This document shows, in pieces, positions 25,965 through 32,650 of a stretch of DNA of 32,650 nt. Below the pieces are notes generated by a model. It had not been told where the DNA came from, searched no databases, and saw only the letters and a list, made by a program, of their open reading frames with translations. Location: the NCBI GenBank assembly GCA_029068555.1, contig JAIECJ010000159.1, positions 1 through 32,650 on the forward strand. Direction: 5' to 3'. Both the position numbers and the translations under genes were made by a program. The stretch comes from Lachnospiraceae bacterium (GTDB lineage: Bacteria > Bacillota > Clostridia > Lachnospirales > Lachnospiraceae). Positions within the stretch are counted from its first letter, which is position 1. Every line of letters starts with the position of its first letter.

Positions 25965-28900
25965 ATGGAGAATTACAGCGAATTAAATAAATACATCCTC
26001 AAGAAAACAATCGATGGTTCCATAGAAAAAGAATATGCATCAAAGATTCTGAAAGCTATTTCCAATGAAAAAATTCAGGAGGATTATGCTATCATCGGCA
26101 TGGAGTGCCGTGCCGCTAATAATGATACCAAGGAGGAACTGTGGAATAGTATTATCAGCGGAGGAAGCGGTGTCAGGAAGATGCCGCAGCAGAGAATCGA
26201 CCAAGTAAAAAGTGTACTGAGGCTTCCGGAATACTCCGACAGTGCGAACATGGGTTATCTTAACAAAATAGATGAATTTGATCCTTCCTTTTTCAGGATA
26301 TCCAATCGTGAAGCTAAGATGATGGACCCAAAGCAGCGAATGTTTCTTGAGGTATTCTATAATGCCCTAGAGGACGCAGGCTATTCTGCGGAAGAACTCT
26401 CGGGGAAAAAGGTTGGAGTCTTCGTTGGCGCTGATCACAGCTCAGATATGCAGATGTCCTATAAGATGATGATGCGTGAAAACGATATGATGGGTGAGGC
26501 TGGAACAGTATCAGGAATCGTCGCAAGAAGACCGGCATACATCTATAATTTAAAGGGACCGGCAATTGTGGTTGATACCTCCTGTTCATCGTCACTTGTT
26601 GCGGTACATACAGCATGTCAGTCTATGCGCAATGGGGACTGTGAGATGGCCGTGATTGGCGGTATCAATATGGTTTTCTATACAAGCAATGAAGGAAAAT
26701 TCAGTGATATCGAGTCCCAATCCGTGATGATCCGAAGTTTTGATAAACATGCCAACGGAACCAACTGGGGAGAAGGTGTAGCTGCCGTTGTATTAAAACC
26801 GTTGAAGGCAGCGCAGAGAGATCATGATAATATCCTGGCCGTATTAAAGGGGACCGGAATAAATAACGACGGATTATCCAATGGAATCGTTTCCCCAAAT
26901 CCGGAAGCTCAGGAGGAACTTATCTGCCAGACCCTCAAGGCTGCCAAGGTTGACCCCTCCACGATTTCTTATGTGGAGTGTCACGGTACAGGCACTATAG
27001 TCGGTGACCAGATCGAGATCAGAAGCCTTACCAATGTCTATAGTAAATACACTGATAAGAAGCAATATTGCGGAATCGGAACGATAAAGCCAAATATTGG
27101 ACACCTCGTAGGAGCCTCTGCGCTGGTTAGTATTGTAAAGCTGGTTATGGCAATTGATAAGCGCATTATTCCTCCAAGCATTAATTTTGAAACGCCCAAT
27201 CCTTTCATCAGATTCATAGAATCACCCTTTTATGTGGTTGATAAAGAGACTGTGTGGGGAGAGGCAGGGAAGCCTGTTCGAGCAGCTATCAATTCCTTTG
27301 GCTTTTCGGGAACCAATACTCATGCGATTTTTGAGTCGGCACCAATTAAGGAAAATGAAAGCAATGCAGATGAATATGAGCTTCTGACGGTTTCGTCCAT
27401 GCACAAAAGGCTTATGCCTATGTTTCTGGAAAGATACATCGCCTTTTTATCGGAGAGAGAAGATCTGAATTTTGCGGATTTCTGCTACACAGCTAACAAG
27501 GGAAGACGAGATTGCAAGAACAGAATGGCATTTGTTGTAAAAAACAGAGAAGATGCTATTTCTCAGCTGAAAGAGGCATTGGACAAGTTGCAGAGAGGCA
27601 CATACATTTTTACTTCAAAGACCGAGGAATTGCAGGCCGGAATGCGGGAAATGCGAGGATATGTTGCCGGGTATATCGAAGCTGAAAGGAATAATAAGGC
27701 CATTCTTAATGAGATTGCAAATCTTTATGAGCAGGGTGTCGATGTTAAGTGGGAGAAATTCTACGAGGGCTGTGATCGATATAGAATAAGCATTCCAGTA
27801 TCACTTTTCAAAAAGACATCCTATTGGATCGATCCGGACGAAAAGTTAATGGATGGCTACGAGGGAGACACAGGCTTTGAGACTAAGAAGAATATAACAG
27901 ACGGAATTTATAGACCTACCTGGAGACTATCGGAAAAGAAAAAAGCAAACAGACAAAATTGCCGTTATCTCATTTTCGGAGACGGAGATGAGTTCTCAAA
28001 AGCAGTTGAGGAGATGCTTTCTGACGAGGGACTGGAGGTCTGCAACATTGTCAGAAGCAGGAGAAAGGGAGAGGCCTTTGTTGTTGATCCGAAGGATGAT
28101 AACAGCTACAGAGGAGTTCTTGAGAAAATCGGCTCGGCAGATGACAAGGAATATCAGGTTATCTATCTCTGGGGTATTAAGGATACTGATCCGGTGGAAG
28201 CCTATAACAATCTGGTAAGTCTTCTTAAGGCATTGTCGTTCTCTTTATCCGGAGCAACAATAAAAATAATCACAGACAGAGCCTTTACTATTACGGGAGA
28301 TGACAATTATCTGGGTGGAAATTACCAGAGCATGTTACTTGGATTATGCAGGACTGTTGAAAGAGAGATTACTGATATCAGATGCGAATGCGTTGACATT
28401 GTCAAAGAGGAGATAGCAGATGTTCTCGGATCAAAGCAGCTGTTTATTGATAAAATGTGCACCAACGGCGACCATGTGATTGTGGGAATCCGCAAAGGAT
28501 TGTGCTTTGCAGGAAGTCATGAGAAAATGATAATACAGGATGATTGGGAGACAGAAACTCATTTTAGGGAAAATGGAACATATCTGCTCACCGGAGGCTG
28601 CGGGGCCCTCGGAAGTGTGATAACTGAGTATCTAGTCAATGAATTCAATGCAAACGTAGTATTACTGGTAAGACACGAATTCGGAGATCTGAATGAATGG
28701 ATAAAGAATCATAGAGAAAGTGATAAAAACTATAATTCCATAGGCAAGATAAAAAATCTTATTGAAAATGGCGCGAATATCTCCATAATGAGTACAGATA
28801 TCACTGATGCTGATGTTTTGCAGGAGGTGGTAACTGAGGTCGAGAAGAAATATGGCAGTATTAATGGCGTTTTCCATCTTGCAGGTGTCAAAGGAGGAAA

Positions 28901-30917
28901 ACTGATTCAGGCTCAGCAAAGAAATGAGACCAATGATGTATTTGATGGTAAGGTTCGTGGACTTCAGGCACTTGATAAGGTCTTTGCCTCAAAGAAGATT
29001 GATTTTATGATCCTGTTTTCATCACTATTGAATTATTTTGGCGTACCCGGACAAAGTTCCTATATTTCTGCAAATACATACCTAGATGGATATGCGGAGA
29101 AGGCGGATGAGGTATATCGCGGAAGAAAGACAATAAGTATCAACTGGGATAATTTCAGCGATTTCGGAATGGCAGCAGAGCTTAACATCTATGGTAAACA
29201 GCAGAAGGATTTGGCCTATAGCTTTAGGAACGGACTTTTGTTCACGGATTGTATGAAGGCCATCAGGATTGCCATGGGTAAGGGGAGATCACATCTTCTT
29301 GTTTCGTTTAAGGATATGGATAAACTTAAGGATCATTTAAAGCAAAAAGGAATGCTTTCTGACATTGAGGTGACATCAAAGGCAAAGAAGGTGTTTTTTG
29401 AGAGACAGGAACTTTCTACTGAGTATGTTGAACCTAGGGATGAAGTTGAAGGATTTTTTGCTCAGGTATGGTCTGAACTTTTCGAGATTGATAAAGTAGG
29501 CGTCAAAGATAATTTCTATGATCTTGGCGGTGATTCTATTATAGCCATAAAGTTTGTAACTGCAGTTAAGGACAAATACCAGATCGGTGTCGGTGATGTA
29601 TTTAAATATCTTACGATAGAGGGCCTTGCTCGCTTTGTGACATCCGGACAGGATGATATAAAAGAAAAGTTTGAGAAAGCCAAGCATTCATTGATGAGTA
29701 TGGCCAATCCTGTAGGACTTATTCCTGAGGAAAAGGAAAGAGAAGAGAGGTATCTAGCCGGTCTTGAAGAACTGGAAAAGACTGATTTTTCAAAAAAGAA
29801 GGAGTTTAAAAACATTCTACTTCTCGGAAGCACAGGATTCTTGGGCACATATCTGGTTAGAGATCTGATGACAAAGACTTCGGCAGATGTGACACTGATT
29901 GTAAGAGGAGGAACCGATTCCTCAGCGGAGATGCGTCAGAAGGAGATCCTTGATGAGTTCTTTGGACAGGAATTTTACGAAAACTATTCTGATAGACTGC
30001 ATATTCTGGGCGGTGAAGTATGCGAGAAGAACTATGGGCTGTCAGATGAAGAGTATGACAGACTTTGTCAGGATATCGACTGCATTGTAAATTCAGTAGG
30101 TAAGGTTGATCATTATGGGAAATACGAGGACTTCTATGAAGCAAATGTTGTCTCTGTTGAGAACATTATTAAAATGGCAAAGACAGGAGTAGCCAAGGAG
30201 ATCCATCACATTTCCACAAAGGGTGTAGCTATGGGAGATATCAAGAACCGTGAAGAGGTAGTGTTTACGGAAGATGATATTGACTTTGGCCAGGAGATTC
30301 CCAACTACTATACCAAGTCCAAGAATTTAGCCGAGAAACTGCTGATGAAAGCCAGAGAGGAAGGCATCTTCGTAAATGTTTACAGAACTGCGGACATTAT
30401 CGGTGATTCCGTTACAGGAAGATTCCAAAAAAATATTGATAAGAATGCAGTATATCTGGAGGTTCGTGCGATTCTAAATTTCGCCTGTGTAATGGAATCG
30501 GATATAGGTATCTGGGAAGTTTCTTTTGTCGATGTTGTGAGCAGCTTCCTTGTGGCGCTTATGATCTCCGAGGCAGCAAAAAATCAGATATACCATCTTT
30601 ATAGCAGTGAACGAATTTCTATTAATGATTGGAGTAAGGCTTTTGCAAAGCTTGGAATTGAAAAGCAAGGAGTTAATCTGGAGGACTTTTTGGATTATCT
30701 TTATGAGAACATCGACAATCCTGAACAGAAGGAATATGTTAATGACTTCCTTCTTCACACAGGTATTTTGGAATGGGGAGAAACAACCCGTTACAAAATA
30801 ATGTCTGATAAAACTGAAGCAGCACTTTCCGAACTGGGACTTAAATGGGAGAGACCCACAACCGAACAACTTGTAAATATCCTTGTTTACGGAAGAAAAG
30901 TAGGATTTTTTAGGTGA
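25965..30917 (+). CDS. Terminal AT-less polyketide synthase, KS-KR-ACP-thioester reductase (1650 aa)
   Basis: This is the last module: it adds two carbons, reduces the beta-keto group to an alcohol and releases the chain reductively. The docking segment (5-33) contains D-G-S-I. KS (about 40-458) has Cys207 in D-T-S-C-S-S, His340 and His380. There is no DH: after the post-KS linker (about 470-625) comes the KR structural half, then T-G-G-C-G-A-L-G (876-883), Ser1019/1020, Tyr1033 and Asn1037. The L-D-D Asp is Gly (V-K-G-G-K), so an A-type KR is plausible. The ACP serine is 1191. The C-terminal 370 residues are a short-chain-dehydrogenase-like terminal reductase. It has G-S-T-G-F-L-G (1288-1294), Thr1418 after I-S, and Y1449-x3-K1453. 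The family uses NAD(P)H to release an aldehyde, sometimes an alcohol. Confidence 0.95.
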   Translation: MENYSELNKYILKKTIDGSIEKEYASKILKAISNEKIQEDYAIIGMECRAANNDTKEELWNSIISGGSGVRKMPQQRIDQVKSVLRLPEYSDSANMGYLNKIDEFDPSFFRISNREAKMMDPKQRMFLEVFYNALEDAGYSAEELSGKKVGVFVGADHSSDMQMSYKMMMRENDMMGEAGTVSGIVARRPAYIYNLKGPAIVVDTSCSSSLVAVHTACQSMRNGDCEMAVIGGINMVFYTSNEGKFSDIESQSVMIRSFDKHANGTNWGEGVAAVVLKPLKAAQRDHDNILAVLKGTGINNDGLSNGIVSPNPEAQEELICQTLKAAKVDPSTISYVECHGTGTIVGDQIEIRSLTNVYSKYTDKKQYCGIGTIKPNIGHLVGASALVSIVKLVMAIDKRIIPPSINFETPNPFIRFIESPFYVVDKETVWGEAGKPVRAAINSFGFSGTNTHAIFESAPIKENESNADEYELLTVSSMHKRLMPMFLERYIAFLSEREDLNFADFCYTANKGRRDCKNRMAFVVKNREDAISQLKEALDKLQRGTYIFTSKTEELQAGMREMRGYVAGYIEAERNNKAILNEIANLYEQGVDVKWEKFYEGCDRYRISIPVSLFKKTSYWIDPDEKLMDGYEGDTGFETKKNITDGIYRPTWRLSEKKKANRQNCRYLIFGDGDEFSKAVEEMLSDEGLEVCNIVRSRRKGEAFVVDPKDDNSYRGVLEKIGSADDKEYQVIYLWGIKDTDPVEAYNNLVSLLKALSFSLSGATIKIITDRAFTITGDDNYLGGNYQSMLLGLCRTVEREITDIRCECVDIVKEEIADVLGSKQLFIDKMCTNGDHVIVGIRKGLCFAGSHEKMIIQDDWETETHFRENGTYLLTGGCGALGSVITEYLVNEFNANVVLLVRHEFGDLNEWIKNHRESDKNYNSIGKIKNLIENGANISIMSTDITDADVLQEVVTEVEKKYGSINGVFHLAGVKGGKLIQAQQRNETNDVFDGKVRGLQALDKVFASKKIDFMILFSSLLNYFGVPGQSSYISANTYLDGYAEKADEVYRGRKTISINWDNFSDFGMAAELNIYGKQQKDLAYSFRNGLLFTDCMKAIRIAMGKGRSHLLVSFKDMDKLKDHLKQKGMLSDIEVTSKAKKVFFERQELSTEYVEPRDEVEGFFAQVWSELFEIDKVGVKDNFYDLGGDSIIAIKFVTAVKDKYQIGVGDVFKYLTIEGLARFVTSGQDDIKEKFEKAKHSLMSMANPVGLIPEEKEREERYLAGLEELEKTDFSKKKEFKNILLLGSTGFLGTYLVRDLMTKTSADVTLIVRGGTDSSAEMRQKEILDEFFGQEFYENYSDRLHILGGEVCEKNYGLSDEEYDRLCQDIDCIVNSVGKVDHYGKYEDFYEANVVSVENIIKMAKTGVAKEIHHISTKGVAMGDIKNREEVVFTEDDIDFGQEIPNYYTKSKNLAEKLLMKAREEGIFVNVYRTADIIGDSVTGRFQKNIDKNAVYLEVRAILNFACVMESDIGIWEVSFVDVVSSFLVALMISEAAKNQIYHLYSSERISINDWSKAFAKLGIEKQGVNLEDFLDYLYENIDNPEQKEYVNDFLLHTGILEWGETTRYKIMSDKTEAALSELGLKWERPTTEQLVNILVYGRKVGFFR

Positions 30918-30924
30918 GGATGTC

Positions 30925-31602
30925 ATGCAACTATTTTTTCTTGAAGATGTGCCTACTGAGTGGGAGGACAGGCATAGTGAAATGCTTCCTGTCCTCTCGG
31001 TGGAAAGAAGAGAACGTATAGCACATTATAGGTTCTCTTCGGATAAGTTATTGTCATTATATTCTGCAGTATTAGTTAGGTACGCAATTGACATGGCAGG
31101 TGTACTTCCTGACAGTTGCAGACCTACATTTTCTGGCGGTATCAATGAAAAACCTTTTTGTAACGAAGCGGCTTTTCTTGATTTTAGTATTTCTCATACC
31201 CATGACGCTGTGTTATGCGGCACCACCTCTATTGGAAAGATTGGCGTAGACCTGGAGCCGTTAAGAGAAGCACCTTTTGAAATAATGAAGATTGTTTTCC
31301 ATGACAATGAAATTGTCGAAATATCCTCCCATAATTCGGAAAGCGACCTTAGATTTTTTAAAATGTGGACACGAAAAGAAGCTTATACCAAGTGCATTGG
31401 AACAGGACTTGTAGCCAATCTGACTCAGATTGATACAACCGAAAGCGTTACTAATGAAAGAACCATTACATGGCAGGAAGGCAAATATATCTGCTCTGTC
31501 TATGCGGATAAGGACAGGTTTTCACAGATAAGCCGTGTGAGTTGTGAAGAACTGGAAGATTATTGTAGAAGCAAGATTATTATAACGAATTTTTTGAATT
31601 AG
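30925..31602 (+). CDS. Sfp-type 4'-phosphopantetheinyl transferase (225 aa)
   Basis: It converts the six carrier domains of this pathway to their active form by attaching phosphopantetheine from CoA. The family motifs are F-S-I-S-H-T (87-92), G-V-D-L-E-P (107-112; Mg-binding Asp109 and Glu111) and W-T-R-K-E-A-Y-T-K (148-156). The length is normal for the Sfp group. GTGAGGA (30914-30920) overlaps the PKS stop and lies 4 nt before the ATG, so it is the last gene of the coupled operon. Its stop (31600-31602) is immediately followed by IS1182-like sequence. The insertion may thus have landed right at, or slightly inside, the original 3' end. Confidence 0.93.
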   Translation: MQLFFLEDVPTEWEDRHSEMLPVLSVERRERIAHYRFSSDKLLSLYSAVLVRYAIDMAGVLPDSCRPTFSGGINEKPFCNEAAFLDFSISHTHDAVLCGTTSIGKIGVDLEPLREAPFEIMKIVFHDNEIVEISSHNSESDLRFFKMWTRKEAYTKCIGTGLVANLTQIDTTESVTNERTITWQEGKYICSVYADKDRFSQISRVSCEELEDYCRSKIIITNFLN

Positions 31603-32407
31603 GGCAACAGAAAATTAACTTCAGTTTCTTTGAATTGCGTCTACCCGATGACGATCCAGTGTGGAGAATTATTTTATTGTCCATGCTTATGTAAGTAATG
31701 ACCGGACGGATTATAACACACTGATCCCGGTTTTGGAAAAGCATAAAAAAGCATTTGGGGATATCCTGAATGAGGTTACGGCAGACAGTGGTTACTGCAG
31801 TGAAAAAAATCTTCTGTATTTAAAAACGAATCAGATATCCAGCGATATCAAACTTCAGGATCATGAAAAGCGGAAAACACGTGCTTATACAGAAGATATC
31901 GGAAAGTATTACAACATGAAAACACAAGTGTTCGAGGATGAACTGTATTATATTTGTCATGATGGAAGAGAACTGCATCATATCCGCACAGAGACAAAAG
32001 AACAGGCTGGTTATACACAGACTTTTGAGGTGTATGGATGTGCAGACTGCAGCGGCTGTGAACACAAAGCCAAATGTTTATATAAATATAACGCTGAAAA
32101 AGATGCAGAGAAAAACAAAGTCATGAAGATCAATGAGCAGTGGGAAACGTTGAAGGAAGAATCTCATGCCAATATCCAAAGTGAGAAAGGGATATTGAAC
32201 CGCCAGATCCGTTCCATACAGACGGAAGGACATTTTGGAGATATCAAAGAAAACGACAGCTTTCGACGTTTCAACTACCGCACATCAGAGAAGGTGTATA
32301 AAGAGTTCATGCTGTATGCCATTGGAAGAAATATAAATAAATATCATCGTTTTCTTCATGATGAGATCAAAAAATATGAAGGAAAAACAGAGGAAAAGAC
32401 TGCTTAG
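31603..32407 (+). pseudogene. IS1182-family transposase with an internal deletion
   Basis: Two parts of one transposase lie in different frames. From about 31602, in the frame ending at a TAA near 31698, residues read N-F-S-F-F-E-L-R-L-P-D-D-D-P-V-W, the N-terminus typical of IS1182 transposases. From about 31661 a 248-codon frame (formal GTG start) gives the C-terminal half. It has A-D-S-G-Y with the second catalytic Asp, a cysteine cluster (C-A-D-C-S-G-C-E-H-K-A-K-C), and E-G-H-F-G-D-I-K-E-N with the catalytic Glu. The family is near 500 aa, so roughly 200 residues with the first catalytic Asp are gone. It is an inactive relic on the right edge of the biosynthetic operon. Confidence 0.8.
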
Positions 32408-32466
32408 AAAAAATGCACTTTTAAGAATGCAGTCAAGGGGTTTTTGCGCCCTAAAATATAAACAGA

Positions 32467-32533
32467 AAAATAAGAATCTCCCATAACATATCAGAAGTTT
32501 AAAATACTGATTTCTATGGGAGATTCTTATTTT
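32467..32533. terminator. Perfect 18-bp inverted repeat, likely bidirectional terminator
   Basis: Arms AAAATAAGAATCTCCCAT (32467-32484) and its exact inverted complement (32516-32533) enclose a 31-nt loop with a smaller ATCAG/CTGAT stem. There is an A-rich start on one side and a T-rich end on the other, as a two-way intrinsic terminator would show. It lies after the transposase relic and before a possible gene end on the opposite strand. A mobile-element end is an alternative. Confidence 0.55.
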
Positions 32534-32580
32534 AAGATTTAGAGGCTAAAAAACGGTATTAACCGATTGCCCCGTTTACA

Positions 32581-32649
32581 TTATTTATTTGCATTAACTA
32601 AGGATTGATACATGATTCCCCAATCAAATAAAGATGATATGATTGGGCG
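32581..32649 (-). CDS. Possible C-terminal end of a gene on the - strand, cut by the window edge
   Basis: On the - strand the frame from 32649 is open for 22 codons (R-P-I-I-S-S-L-F-D-W-G-I-M-Y-Q-S-L-V-N-A-N-K) and ends with TAA at 32583-32581. Its place opposite the two-way hairpin at 32467-32533 is what a convergent gene would show. The stretch is too short to assign a family. Confidence 0.25.
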   Translation of the reverse strand, partial: RPIISSLFDWGIMYQSLVNANK

Positions 32650-32650
32650 C

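Noticed and set aside
4100-30926. Many 60-160-aa frames antisense or out of frame inside the NRPS/PKS genes
   Set aside because: They overlap strongly supported coding sequence, lack RBSs and family features, and show composition expected of shadow frames.
1-32650. CRISPR arrays, tRNA or rRNA genes
   Set aside because: No regularly spaced repeats and no recognisable tRNA or rRNA sequence were seen on either strand.

Overview
The window carries a complete-looking hybrid NRPS/PKS biosynthetic operon of about 30 kb, all on the + strand (about 1413-31602). The AT-rich sequence, the AGA/AAG/GGA-rich codon use, the strong GGAGG-type ribosome binding sites and the neighbouring elements (a cyclic-lactone AgrD peptide gene, IS110 and IS1182 remnants, a TA-flanked hairpin MITE) suggest a Clostridia-class Firmicute, most likely a gut or rumen Lachnospiraceae. 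That placement is inference; no rRNA or other marker gene is present.

Left flank (1-1410). The window opens in the last codons of a GHKL/AgrC-type sensor kinase, followed by a hairpin terminator. A 51-codon AgrD-like autoinducer peptide gene follows, with two direct repeats 21 bp apart in its promoter region. Then come about 300 bp without a gene, a frameshifted 5' fragment of an IS110 transposase on the - strand with its upstream non-coding end (where IS110 elements encode a bridge RNA), and a perfectly centred 164-bp MITE.

Operon (1413-31602). In order: a truncated accD, a short unrecognised ORF, an Asp/Glu racemase fused in frame to a DrrA-like ABC ATPase, an ABC-2 permease, an NRPS (A-T-C-A-T-half C), a free-standing acyltransferase, three PKS modules (KS-DH-KR-ACP), a type II thioesterase, a fourth PKS (KS-KR-ACP-terminal reductase) and an Sfp-type phosphopantetheinyl transferase. 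Large-gene spacings are 0-41 bp, so this is probably one transcript. No PKS module contains an AT, so the free AT must load them in trans.

Working model. NRPS A1 loads an unknown amino acid X. A2, with a glycine-type pocket code, adds Gly. Four malonyl units follow. If every domain works, the chain is X-NH-CH2-(CH=CH)3-CH(OH)-CH2-CHO, released reductively as an aldehyde. The third KR has lost most of its NADPH-binding glycines, so a ketone in place of the third alkene is a realistic alternative. The racemase may supply a D-amino acid, since there is no epimerase domain, and the ABC pair may export the product. The agr genes next door raise the possibility of cell-density control.

Right flank (31603-32650). 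An IS1182-family transposase with an internal deletion follows, then an 18-bp perfect inverted repeat that looks like a bidirectional terminator, and possibly the 3' end of a gene on the - strand.
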